Source: Liolophura sinensis
Taxonomy: Eukaryota; Mollusca; Polyplacophora; Chitonida; Chitonidae
Direction of reading: 5' to 3'
Assembly (NCBI RefSeq): GCF_032854445.1
Contig: NC_088295.1
Location: forward strand, 84,738,644-84,802,643
DNA length: 64,000 bases
How positions within the stretch are numbered: the first letter of the stretch is position 1; each line of letters starts with the position of its first letter. Position numbers and translations under genes: made by a program. The notes under the pieces were generated by a model. It worked only from the letters and a program-made list of their open reading frames with translations. It did not search any database and was not told the origin of the DNA. This document shows positions 25,350-34,745 of the stretch, in pieces.

Positions 25350-25927
25350 CCAGATTTGGTCTGGAGGAAGCATTACAGGTGTCCTCCTCTCTAGGAGCAG
25401 CGTAAGGATATCCTTCCCATTTATGAGCCTTTCTAAGATGCTCCTTCAGGTATTTGTACTACAGATAATGGCTTTCACAAAACGGACACAACAGCCTCTG
25501 CTCTTCTGTGCTGTCTCTCCTCCCACATTGGCCTGAAATCTCGTCCCCTGTTGTGGTCATCCTTGGAAGTCCCCCGGACAGGACTGCGGCTCCTGGAGGC
25601 TGTTTTGTTACTCATCTGCAATAAAGAAGAAAGTCCCTTCTGAGTTTTCGTGTCAGTAGTACCACGTCTATCCCCATCATTTTCAATCTCGCCCCCATAA
25701 CTTTGCCGACCATGGACGCTCCGTTATTCCCCGCTCCGTCGTTCTCTTCCAAAGCAGCTGTCACGTCCATGTCGAACTCATCAAATTTCTGGGGACGATG
25801 GACAACGCATCCCTTCCTCGTTGCCTGGGGCTGCTGCTGGTCTCTGTTCATTACTTTCGCTAGAACTAGGCTTAATCAACTCCGTTCTAGGCTCCATGGG
25901 ATAGGGAAAAGCCCCCTGCAGGTTCAC
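25350..25927 (-). pseudogene. region after integrase with a C2H2 zinc finger
   Basis: Downstream of the integrase C-terminus the minus strand stays partly open. A 79-codon segment (25612-25851) rich in N, G, M and charged residues is followed, across a stop, by a segment encoding a C2H2 finger at 25423-25488. The spacing is C-x2-C-x12-H-x4-H: CPFC, an interrupting TAG at position 10, then YLKEHLRKAH. That matches the classical finger consensus including the linker-side leucine. Typical Ty3/gypsy pol ends soon after the integrase GPY/F-like region, so this is an additional domain or third ORF, now broken. An alternative is unrelated exonic or transposon sequence that the element's 3' end now abuts. 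Its role (nucleic-acid binding or targeting) is inference only. Confidence 0.55.
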
Positions 25928-26790
25928 CTAATCGCCCATGTCTACATCTCCGTCCAGGTCAGTGTTCAAGGACTCTTCATCCGACGCATCCCTTGGGTGA
26001 AACAGCTTGAGTAGGTCATGGTGTACTACCGACAGTTTCCCATCGCCATCCGCTACCCAAAAGGGGGCATCGGTTAGGCATTCTACCATATCATACGAAC
26101 CACCCCATCGGTCCATGAATTTTCTGCTCTGCCCCGGTTTCGCGCACGGCCACCATTTCATCTCTCAGCTCCTCGACCCAGGGTACCGTATCCTTAGGCT
26201 GACATGGCGGGGAACCCAGCCGAAGATGCGCTGGAAGACAAACCTCCCTCCCGATCATTAGCATGTTCTGTCTATATTGGCATGGAGCAGTTGAGCCAAG
26301 GTTTGGTTGAACCTTTCAACCAGGCCGTTAGATTGTGGTGCGAGTTTTCTTGCCTAAAATCAGACACATACCCTTGAAAAGTTTACTCTCCTAGTGGAGT
26401 CCCTTGGTCCGAGCGAATAGCAGCCGGTACACCAAACCGTGACACGAACCCGTCTATGACCCCTCGAGCAACCGTTGTAGCTTTCTGGTTCGGCCTGGCA
26501 ATGGATTCAATCCACTGAGTGAAGTAGTTGCAAACTACTAGCACATACCTATTTCCGCTCGCAGTCAGCGGCAATGGACCAAGTATGTCAACGCCAATTC
26601 TGTCCCCTGGAGTTCGCGTCATCTACTCTCGGTGACGCTCGGTTTCCTAGCAGCTACGGCACCATGGCGGTATATCTGCTTGTAGGCCCGGTCAAGTATA
26701 CGCTTGCCTAGCCTTCATAAGAGTTTTCCTAACTTCGAGATGCCCTCTAGTGGGACTGTCATAGCACCCAGCCATCACCTTACGTCGCAA
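25928..26790 (-). pseudogene. Ty3/gypsy integrase
   Basis: It would insert the reverse-transcribed DNA into the host genome. The N-terminal zinc-binding H-H-C-C is recognisable (second His at 26740-26742, both Cys within 26650-26661), but the first His is Tyr (26761-26763). In the catalytic core the first Asp lies in GVDILGPLP (26587-26589) and the second in RSDQG (26407-26409), in frame with it. The Glu is in QSNGLVERFNQTL (26315-26317). Its distance to the second Asp is 92 nt rather than the canonical 108 and is out of frame, so a small deletion has disrupted the core. The C-terminal SH3-like/GPY region (FWVADGDGKLSVVHHDLLKL) is at 25928-26161. Several stops make it non-functional. Confidence 0.9.
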
Positions 26791-26895
26791 GGATCTCGGC
26801 GCAACCATCAACCGTTCCTCACCTGCGTCACCTCGTTCTGGCCTGACCGATACTTCTCCCGCACCCAAACCTTGACAAGATGTATATCAGGGTTT

Positions 26896-27351
26896 TCATC
26901 TTGTGCCTGGCAGAAGTTTGCTAGGGATGGGGTTCAACTTCGATGACCCGAACCATCTCGCTGTCCACGTCTTCACATATCTTCCCTCACGAGTTTGGAT
27001 CAACCAACGGAAAGATCCGTGGTCAGTGCGTAGAAGAAACTTGCTACCAAGATAGTGCCGAAAATACTTCATAAAGTATACAACTGCCAAAAGCTCGCGC
27101 CTCGTAACATAATACACTCTCTCTGCCTTACTCAACGCTCGGTTTGCGTAGGCGAAATCTTTTCCCCCATAGCCGTCAGCCTGCGACAGGACGACCCCAA
27201 TTCCAGTATTACTCGCATCAGTGTCAAGGATGAAAGTCTTTCTGAAATCGGGCATCGTCAGTATTGGTGCATCTGCCACCTTCGCCTTCAACTGGTCGAA
27301 AGAGCTCTGAGCTCTGTCGTCCCACACGAAACAAGCTCTCTTCTCCGTTAG
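26896..27351 (-). pseudogene. Ty3/gypsy RNase H domain
   Basis: This domain degrades the RNA strand of the RNA:DNA hybrid during reverse transcription. Signature segments are FILDTDASNTGIGVVLSQ, with the first catalytic Asp, the conserved ALSKAERVYYVTRRELLAVV stretch with the Glu, and LLRTDHGSFRWL with the TDH motif. One in-frame TGA just after PLH (about 27349) separates it from RT. It could come from an Arg CGA codon by a CpG transition. The reading frame is lost after about 26990, before the tether to integrase. Confidence 0.93.
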
Positions 27352-28140
27352 TCAGTGCAGCGGCACAGCTATTGTAGCGAAAACCTTAACGAATCTCCTA
27401 TAATAACTGCAAAGCCCCAAGAAGTTCCTCACCTCTGTCTGTGAAATCGGGATAGGCCACTCTCGTATCACCTTTGTCTTTTCGAGGTCAGTATTAATTC
27501 CTTTTTCACTGACGATATGGCCCAGGTAGAGTACTTGCCGAGCCGCAGTGGAGCACTTGGACGGCTTAAGTTTCAGTCCATGCTGTCGCAATCTCGAGGA
27601 GACATCTTCTAATCTTCCCATCTCCTCCAAATTTCGACCGAAGACGATTATATCATCTATATACACCAGGCAGGTTTCATAATGTAAGCCTGCCAGTACA
27701 GCATCCATTAGTCTCTCGAACGTCCATGGCGCATTGCATAGCTGGAATAACCCTTTCCGAATCGCAAAAGCCGACTTACACTTGCTCTCTGGCGCCAGCT
27801 CGACCCACCAGTAGCGAGACGTTAAGCCCAGAGTACTCCACCGACACGAACCTGAAAGACAATCAAAAGATGCTTCTATCTTGGGTAGCGGATAGGCATC
27901 TTTCTCAGTAACTTTGTTCAGAGCACGATAGTCCATGCAGAACCTCATGTTCCCATCTTTCTTCCGGACCAGCACGACCGGCTCCGGCCATGGGCTATTC
28001 GCGGGTTCCACAACCCCTCGCTTTAACATATCTTCTATCTGCCGATCTATAATTTCCTATACATGGAAGGGTAGGAGCCGCGGGGGTATGCGGATAGGGG
28101 AGCGCTCCCTGTCTTAATATGGTGTTGCACAAGCGTCATC
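27352..28140 (-). pseudogene. Ty3/gypsy reverse transcriptase, catalytically broken
   Basis: The 225-codon open segment 27352-28029 covers most of RT. Visible landmarks: LVRKKDGNMRFCMDYRALNK, the YIDD motif at 27652-27663, LYLGHIVSEKGI and RNFLGLCSYYRRF. In motif A, where an active enzyme has an Asp before the hydrophobic-x-SGYW stretch, the codon at 27826-27828 reads Gly, and the neighbours are R and W (TSRYWW). One of the three metal-binding aspartates is therefore absent and the polymerase is predicted inactive despite its long open frame. Upstream, 28030-28140 holds the RT N-terminus with a stop. Confidence 0.95.
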
Positions 28141-28204
28141 CGTCCGAGATCTTGGTCAATTTTTAGTGAAGAGGTCTTGGTGCGATGTCAGCAACTTTTC
28201 CACT

Positions 28205-28930
28205 CTACGAACCTGGTTCACGGTCAGCTCCTTTGTCCAACGTTTTGAGGTGTTCAGGACAACTTTTAGTAGGGAAGCTCCGCCCATCCTCTTTGCTCTC
28301 AGCGCAGAGAGGTCCCGATTGTCCCTCACTCTCTACGGCGTTGACAGCGACCAGTCGTCCAACGAGTGCTCCTACCCCTATCACTACCGGTCCAGTGGTC
28401 AGGTTCAACGGCTGCAGCGTCAATTCCTGCTGCGCGCCAACTTCATTCTGGGTTTGCCCAACTATCATAACTGTTTTTGTCTGTAAAACTGGCTCGTTTT
28501 CCATGACACCCACTTCCCCTGATAGGGCACCCCATGCTTTGCCTCTTAGCACAGCCTCAGTTCCCGATGGAACAGTAACTGTCTCTGTTAAGGCCACCCC
28601 ATGACATCCACTAGCGCCAACCACTTCACACGGCAGGTACCGACCGCAAAACTTGACCCTGTGGTACCGTTTATATCGGAGCAATGAGTGTTGAGAAAGT
28701 CGTACCCTAAAATACCGTCTACTGTAAGGGATCCAACCAGAATGTTCTGCTTCACCGCTTTGCCATCAACTGTAAGCTGCTTCCCAACCCAAGTCCATTC
28801 CACTGCTGTCAGCCATGCAAATATTTTGGAAATCAGATTGTCTCAAATTGGGCTTCACTTTTTTCAAGAAGTTTCTCAAACACCGCTTTGTTCATTATTA
28901 ACACCGATGGCCCAGTATCAACTCCATAAC
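28205..28930 (-). pseudogene. Ty3/gypsy aspartic protease and PR-RT spacer
   Basis: This protease would cleave the Gag-Pol polyprotein. The catalytic D-T-G lies at 28911-28919 (VDTGPSVLIM). The C-terminal hydrophobic motif ILGYDFL lies at about 28690-28715. The 159-codon stretch at 28205-28684 follows in a shifted frame and corresponds to the spacer between protease and RT. At least one frame change separates the DTG from the ILGYDFL segment, so no intact protease can be made. Confidence 0.85.
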
Positions 28931-29044
28931 AGCAGCGATCCAATTCTGGCAGGAAGGTACAAACCCGCCTCACCCGTGGAGATCACTTTCTGTACTCTTG
29001 GCAGGAAATCAGCTACTGTGTTTGTCGTTATTGCTTCTGTTCGT

Positions 29045-29796
29045 CTAGGGCAGTCCCGCATGAAGAGCACTACCTGGCCGCACCCCAAGCAGCCGGTGGT
29101 CCGCTGACTGTTACTTTGTCTTTCATCCTGCGTTTTTAAGAAGCCATGATCGCCTCGGTTTTCACGGCTGCGTCTAGAGCCGCATCTCTTGGGTCGTGTC
29201 TGTCACACCTGAAAGCGAAGTTCCTCTCTGACTGCATCCAGGAATTGATCCCTCGCTTGGGTAGCCTGTAAGTCGTCACCGGCGTCAGGATATGCACACC
29301 GCGCCAGGCGTATCAGTGCTTGAGCCAACTCAGGAAGTGGTTCATCCTTCCGTCTAAACCTTGCCTTCAACTGAGACTTATACAGGTCCAGTTGATTTGG
29401 CGGGGAGAACCGCTTCTCCAAGGTCTCTATCCATCTTCGGAAGTCAGCGTTCCCTGGTTCAGCCTTGAGATTCGACAAAACCTGCTGGGCCGAACCTCGA
29501 AGAGCCACAGCGATATGTAGACCTTTTTCTATGTAGGTCCACCCATTCAGAGCTGCACAATGTTCCAAGTGGTCAAAGTAGTCGCACCAGGGCGTGGTGC
29601 CGTCATACGCCGAAACTTTTACGCAGTTCTTCTTTGAGGTCAGGCACGTCTTCAGCTGAGTTGAGCGCTTCCCCTCACTTTCTCTCGGACATATTAATAA
29701 TATACAAGTATCCATACCGCCTAGCCGTCCCCGTGGCTGGCCTGCCTGTACCCGGAGGCGTAGCAGTGTCGCTACATATATGTGGGGACCGCTCAC
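29045..29796 (-). pseudogene. Ty3/gypsy gag (capsid) with degenerate CCHC knuckle
   Basis: The open segment 29203-29796 includes a capsid region typical of Ty3/gypsy: W-x-D-Y-F-D-H-L, a middle ALRGSAQQVLSNL stretch, and a RWIETLEKRF / LYKSQLKARFRR / ELAQALIRLARCAYP series. The residues before about position 35 are probably not native. A single in-frame TGA at the end of LRFQV precedes the knuckle. At 29050-29091 the knuckle keeps its three cysteines (CLGCGQ...RDC), but the Gly-His pair is replaced by Val-Leu (29065-29070). The zinc-binding His is lost. Confidence 0.92.
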
Positions 29797-29869
29797 CTAT
29801 CCACGAGGCGTCTGCGTAGTCACTCGTTAGTGCACTGGCCTCGTATTCTGTCTCTATTATGAAGTGGAA

Positions 29870-29887
29870 ATCCCACCGCTGCCACCA
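29870..29887 (-). promoter_or_regulatory. primer binding site, tRNA-Leu type
   Basis: On the plus strand this reads ATCCCACCGCTGCCACCA. From known animal tRNA sequences this is the 3' end of tRNA-Leu(AAG) with the added CCA. The minus-strand element can therefore anneal the tRNA over 18 bases just after the 5' LTR, with a 4-base gap to the LTR end at 29892. The tRNA identity comes from recall of the isoacceptor's 3' end. Confidence 0.8.
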
Positions 29888-29891
29888 GCTT

Positions 29892-30646
29892 TGTAGCGTG
29901 TTCCCTGAGGCTGAAATTGGTAACGTGTATCTAGGCACAGACCTAGCCACGACAAGAAACACAACTCAACCTGACCAGGTGTGGTCAAGGAGGTCGAAGA
30001 AAAATACGAAAATAACCAATGAAGACAAATTTCAGATGTTACTACAACAATAATGATGAAATTTATTCCGTGAAAATACAACACCGTTCCCACGTACAAT
30101 CCCTGTAAGAAAACCTATTCTATTCTAGCTTAGTCTCATATGTACATAAACACTGGTAAGTCACTCCTATTAGGCCTGTACAGTATTTAAAGTGCCCATC
30201 CAAGTCTTCGGTCTCCCCGTCTGATATAGATACCCGTGCCTTGTCAGTCCTAGTTCTGTAGGGACCAGTGTAACTGTTCTCCAGACTCGTATATAGGGCA
30301 AGTAATGTGTATCTACGGAGGCTACTGCACTTCCCATTGAGGAAAATCAGTGCGCAAGGGTTCCACGGCGTTCGTTATGCGCTAGTATAACTCCCTCCCG
30401 GCTAGCCTATATAAGCTACAGCTAAATGTCCCGGGGTATCGAGGATCTAGAGACCCACTGTACCAGCTTGCTTCTTCTTCTTTCAGTGCTCGATGCTCTT
30501 ATCTCAAACAAAATCTCCGGTCTGCGAAATCGCCTGCCTTGTATAGAAAAAACCACATGACTTTCCGTCTGGACACGTCATCAAGCCTTCTCCAACCCGG
30601 AAGTGAATTCAAGTGAAATTGAATTGAGTCCGGTAACTCTGTTACA
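29892..30646 (-). repeat. 5' LTR of the gypsy element
   Basis: On the minus strand the segment starts TGTAACAGAGTTACC and ends ACACGCTACA, which gives the TG...CA ends expected of an LTR. The primer binding site lies immediately inside. Within it are a TATA-like CTTATATAGG (30406-30415) and an AATAAA (30062-30067) in the right order. No second copy is visible in the window, so the outer boundary rests on the terminal motif alone. Confidence 0.72.
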
Positions 30647-30835
30647 GCATCAATTATTAAAGTGATCCACACAAATGGAAAACCTCGACAGCAGTGCTGA
30701 AAAACAGTGACGTCTATGCTCTTTGACGCGGACGTTACTTAGAGAATACAACTGCCATTGACGAGGTCACATGAATTCTGTGCGTTATGTAATGATGTGT
30801 TAGGCTCTGCCGTCGTCTGATATAAGAACTTAAAT
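30647..30835. other. no recognisable feature
   Basis: Unique-looking spacer between the gypsy LTR and the tetranucleotide repeat. It does not resume the tandem-array sequence seen left of the element. Confidence 0.4.
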
Positions 30836-30901
30836 TATGTATGTATGTATGTATGTATGTATGTATGTATGTATGTATGTATGTATGTATGTATGTATGT
30901 A

Positions 30902-30987
<86 letters not shown>

Positions 30988-31150
30988 TGTATGTATGTAT
31001 GTATGTATGTATGTATGTATGTATGTATGTATGTATGTATGTATGTATGTATGTATGTATGTATGTATGTATGTATGTATGTATGTATGTATGTACGTAT
31101 GTATGTACGAATGGATTTGTATATGTATGGATGTATGGATGTATGTATTT
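30836..31150. repeat. (ATGT)n microsatellite with a (GT)n interruption
   Basis: Nearly perfect ATGT tetranucleotides from 30836 to about 31095, broken by a GT run at about 30903-30937, then decaying to 31150. Three overlapping frames translate to Y-V-C-M repeats because a 4-bp unit cycles through all frames. None is a gene. Confidence 0.97.
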
Positions 31151-32609
31151 ACGGATGGATCCTGTTTCCTTGCTCTAACCTGTCAGTGCTGAGCGCCAAG
31201 CGACGCAGAAATAAATGCCATATTTAAAGTCTTTTGTATGAAACATGTATTGTGATATGTTCAAGTATCTACTTGTATTTGTAATACTGGCCACTATGTC
31301 TTACTTTTAATCTTACTTTTGCGGCACTCTAAAAAATTCTGGAATACACATATAATCTTTAGATCTTGCAATGCGTCATGGCTCGTGGTTTATTGATGTG
31401 ATTTAGTCATCATATAACTTCATATATCACAGTCTTCTTTGACGTATGGATTGATATGTGATGGGACTTCCTAGATCTGCGCTCATGTCCATTTTCTCGG
31501 CAAACATATTTCAGCCAGACTAGTGTTTCGGTATCTGTTCAGGTCCAATCAATGGATTCTGGTTAATTAGTGTGATGATCACGATAACTATTATCCACTT
31601 TTACTGCGATTGAACTCAGTAAACACAACATGAACTCAGGCGAAAGGTTTTATAGCAGCACCTATTCCCTTTAGCTTTTAGCGTCACGGGTCTTTATTGT
31701 TCTATATATAGTCAGAAGCTTTGACACGCGAGTCTTTTATCTACTAAAGCAGCATTTTCGTCAGATTCCTGTCTCCTATGAAAACTGCCATAAACAAAAA
31801 TCTATTCTGTGGACGGATATATCATTTTGTTTCTGTAAATCATCACAGCATTTAAAAAATGAGATAACTTAACACAACCTTAACCATAACTCTATTAACC
31901 CTATCCCACTGCATTAGTCCCAACCCTCCCAGTGCTCAAGTGCTGCCTAGGCTAGTGTATCATGAAGAGAGGAGGCCAGTCGTTTGCTGCCTGTGTGATT
32001 GATTTTAGAGTGTCTGATCTCATTACTGCATGTGACAGAAGAATTTAGAATTAAGAATTAAGTGCGTATGACAGAAATAACATAACACAGCGCCAGATTT
32101 ATGATTTCAGCTGGAATGAATGCCGCTGTGTGGTCAGAGGTCCACAGTTTGGCTGACTCGTGCTGCTTTTCCCGTCCCCAACGGCACTTGGCCATAGACT
32201 CATCTATTACAATTCTGACGCTGATAACAAGTGCAATTATGTGCTGCATTTTCATTACGAGAACAATAATTCAATAATTTTACATAGATATAGGGACCTC
32301 TTATATACATCGTGACGAACATACATACGCAAAGGTTATTAATATATATGCTTCCTGGATGAATACATAGATCCACTTAAGCCATGGGCAGGTTTTGCTG
32401 TTAGTAACCGTACATGCAATAAGGGCATAAAATATCATCAAGATATCAAAAGGAAACGTTATTGTGAAATGTGGATGATCAGTACAGAGCGACAAAAGGT
32501 AATCGAAAGCAATAAATACAAAGAAACTTTAAACATATATTTATTTAACTAGGATTTAAAGTCTTACTCACGATTTCCCATAGGCCAATTGCCTATTGAA
32601 AACAACCTT
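31151..32609. other. no recognisable gene
   Basis: AT-rich unique-looking sequence. Only short open stretches (for example 32058-32255 and 32301-32495, minus strand) with no recognisable motif. Confidence 0.5.
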
Positions 32610-33645
32610 ATTCATTGTAAGTTATCAAGCTAATTCAGTAATGTTTCAGTCTAAGTCGTCATAAGGTGTTAAGCTAATTCAGTAATGTTTCAGTCTAATT
32701 CGTCATAAGGTGTTAAGATAATTCAGTAATGTTTCAGTCTAATTCATCATAAGATGTTAAGCTAATTCAGTAATGTTTAAGTCTAGTTCGTTGTAATATC
32801 TTAAGCTAATACAGTATGATTTCAGTTTAATTGGTTATAAAGTCTTGAGCTAATTCAGTAAGGTTTCAGTCTTGTTCGTTGGTAGATCTTAAGCTAATTT
32901 AGCAAGGTTACCATCTAATTCGTAGAACTGTCTCAATCTCATTCAGTAAGGTGTAACTCTAATTCGTTAAAATGTCTGAGCATATCCAATGTAAGGTCCT
33001 ATTTGTATGGTCTCCGTCTAATTCATCGTAAGATCACAGCCCAGATCGTAGTTTGCTCGCTGTAAACCACCAATCTAATTCGCTTTAAGGTAATCGGTTA
33101 ATTCGCTGCAAAGTCTCAGTCATATTAGCTATAAATAACTAAATACAGCCACATCGGCTTTATTTATTTATTTGTTGAATTTGTGTTTTACACCGTATTC
33201 AAGAATATTTCCCTTATAAAACAGCGGACAGCATTATCGTGGGAGGAAACGGGGCAGAGCCCCGGAGAAACCCACGACCACGTTCACATGGGCTATAAGA
33301 CATCAGCCTCATTCGCTGTAAATTCTCAGTGCAATTCTCTGTAAAGTATCAGTCATATTCGCTGTAAGGTCTCTATCTCGCTCAAAGTCCTCATCCACAA
33401 TACGCTGCAATGTCTCCTAATTTGCTATAAGGCATCACAGCGAATATAGCTATGTTGGACGTAAAGTCTGTCATATTCGCTTTGAAGTTTCAGCCATATT
33501 GGATGTAAAGTCTCAGTTATTTTCGCTTTAAAGTCTCAGCCATATTCGCTGTAAGGTCTCAGTCTGAATCGTTGTAAAACCATAGCCTAATTCGATGTAA
33601 GGTCATCTTAATCACTATGTAAGATTTCAATCTAATGCATATATT
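32610..33645 (+). repeat. decaying 44-bp satellite
   Basis: The unit AAGCTAATTCAGTAATGTTT plus CAGTCTAATTCGTCATAAGG and four bases is 44 bp. The first four units (32627-32800) are close to each other. Similarity falls off through 33150 and again after 33295, where only motifs such as CATATTCGCTGTAAGGTCTC recur. A SINE splits it at 33160-33284. The gradient from fresh to decayed units suggests homogenisation at the left side only. Confidence 0.85.
33160..33284 (-). repeat. truncated SINE inside the 44-bp satellite
   Basis: Reverse-oriented SINE tail and body (GTGTTTTACACCGTATTCAA, CAGCATTATCGTGGGAGGAA, GAAACCCACGACCA). It is flanked by CACATCGGCT (33150-33159) and CACATGGGCT (33285-33294), a 10-bp target duplication with one difference. 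Confidence 0.85.
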
Positions 33646-33885
33646 ACGGATCCAGATATTACTTCATCTGTTATTTAAAAAGAATGGTTACCATGAGTCT
33701 TCCCAGAGGGCTGTTGTTGTTGAGACTCTTTATTAAAATAATGTAAACCTGAAAAGTCAGCGCTGTAATTTGTATTTTTTGTTAAACCAGTTAACCGATC
33801 CATAATGTAGGTAAAATACAGGTTAAACAAGACGCCAGATGGTTTGTATTTGAAATTACTAATACAGAAATAACAGAATTATTGA

Positions 33886-34745
33886 CCAAAAAAAAAGAAA
33901 CTTCACACTTGGAGAGATGCAATAAATTGAAGTGGGTGGCATAATGAAGTTAATATGGGAGAATGCCATAATGGCGCGGTCAAACCAGACGAATTCAACC
34001 ATTGCAATCGTGGTGAACCACGCGGAGTCTATGCAGCAGGGTGTTTTCTGAAATCATCTAACTGAGCACCAAGTTGTGAGCAAAACTTGTTCGTGATTAG
34101 AAAAACGGGCAAACGATTCTTGAGAGATAAACAATTCACATGCCAGGCCTTACAAATGTTGAACGTTTGCGCGTTGCCCATCTTTGTGCCTGACGTCTTT
34201 ATGTTGGGTCTATTCTGACGCAGGTAAATCGTAATGAACGTATACGCTGGGCATAATTTCACCTGTGCTGGAACCAGAGACAATGGAATAGGGTTATGTT
34301 TAGCGGGTATTGAAGTCATGGAGTGGCCGCCGATATCACCTGAGCTTAGTCCTGTCGGACACGTATGGGATGCTCTTGGAAGAAGAATGTTCAAGAGCTG
34401 GGCGCGAACAGCAATGGCGTAAGTTGCCTAAAGCTGTGTTCATTGGGGTTAGGCAGTCAATGAGACAATGTTGCTGTTGTCTTGCTATTGTGAATGCTAG
34501 AGCGGGAATACGCGGTAGTGAACAAGCTCCAGGACAGATGGTTAGTCCCTGTGAAATCAGAAAGTGACCCCATGATGCTACTCTTGACTGTGGTGGGTGC
34601 ACCAAGCGCACATTAATGCCTAACCCTGTTTGGTGTACGAGCATTACGTCCATGAACCAGATTTATCCACTAGTGACACACTCTATTCTATATGATTGTG
34701 TTTGGAACATAAAGTAGCACATATGAAGTTTTTTCAGTATTAAAT
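33886..34745 (+). mobile_element. decayed, internally deleted Tc1-like transposon
   Basis: Inverted ends: AAAGAAACTTCACAC at the left (about 33895-33909) against GAAGTTTTTTCAG at the right (34724-34736). Between them lie transposase remnants. Around 34155-34290 the frame reads segments like TNVERLRVAHL and RNERIRWA, with a stop between, resembling the DNA-binding to catalytic transition of Tc1 transposases. At 34310-34390 comes EVMEWPPISPELSPVGHVWD, the region with the last catalytic acidic residue. At 34430-34500 comes VFIGVRQSMRQ...IVNARAG, the C-terminal helix. The middle of the catalytic domain is missing, and stops and frame changes are present. Confidence 0.8.
34235..34560 (+). pseudogene. 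Tc1-like transposase remnant (DDE C-terminal part)
   Basis: Known Tc1-family enzymes end with a WPxxSPDLNPIEHxWD block and a short C-terminal tail. Here the block reads WPPISPELSPVGHVWDALGR at about 34324-34383, with Glu in place of the usual Asp at PE/PD, and N-P-I-E changed to S-P-V-G. The following QSMRQ/IVNAR segment is in another frame (34310-34567). The preceding catalytic stretch is deleted between about 34290 and 34310. Not functional. Confidence 0.8.

Larger units (their letters stand above)
25150..30646 (-). mobile_element. decayed Ty3/gypsy LTR retrotransposon
   Basis: The minus-strand order is 5' LTR (29892-30646), primer binding site (29870-29887), gag, CCHC knuckle, aspartic protease, reverse transcriptase, RNase H, integrase, then an extra zinc-finger region. 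RNase H before integrase is the Ty3/gypsy order. Most domains remain readable, but single stops and frameshifts separate them. The RT catalytic motif A and the gag knuckle are mutated. I cannot find a second copy of the LTR between 25.0 and 25.9 kb, so the 3' end looks truncated and its coordinate is approximate. The element cannot be autonomous. Confidence 0.92.

Noticed and set aside
25285-25536. 83-codon plus-strand frame
   Set aside because: It is the antisense of the zinc-finger region of the gypsy element, where the minus strand gives a recognisable motif.
28185-28604. 139-codon plus-strand frames at 28185-28604 and 28688-29107
   Set aside because: Both are antisense shadows of the gypsy protease/spacer region.
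30837-31227. Three overlapping 113-128 codon frames of Y/V/C/M repeats
   Set aside because: They are translations of the (ATGT)n microsatellite in its three frames; no gene.
33000-33650. A coding or regulatory role for the repeated TCTAATTCG motifs
   Set aside because: They are explained as decayed units of the 44-bp satellite beginning at 32.61 kb.
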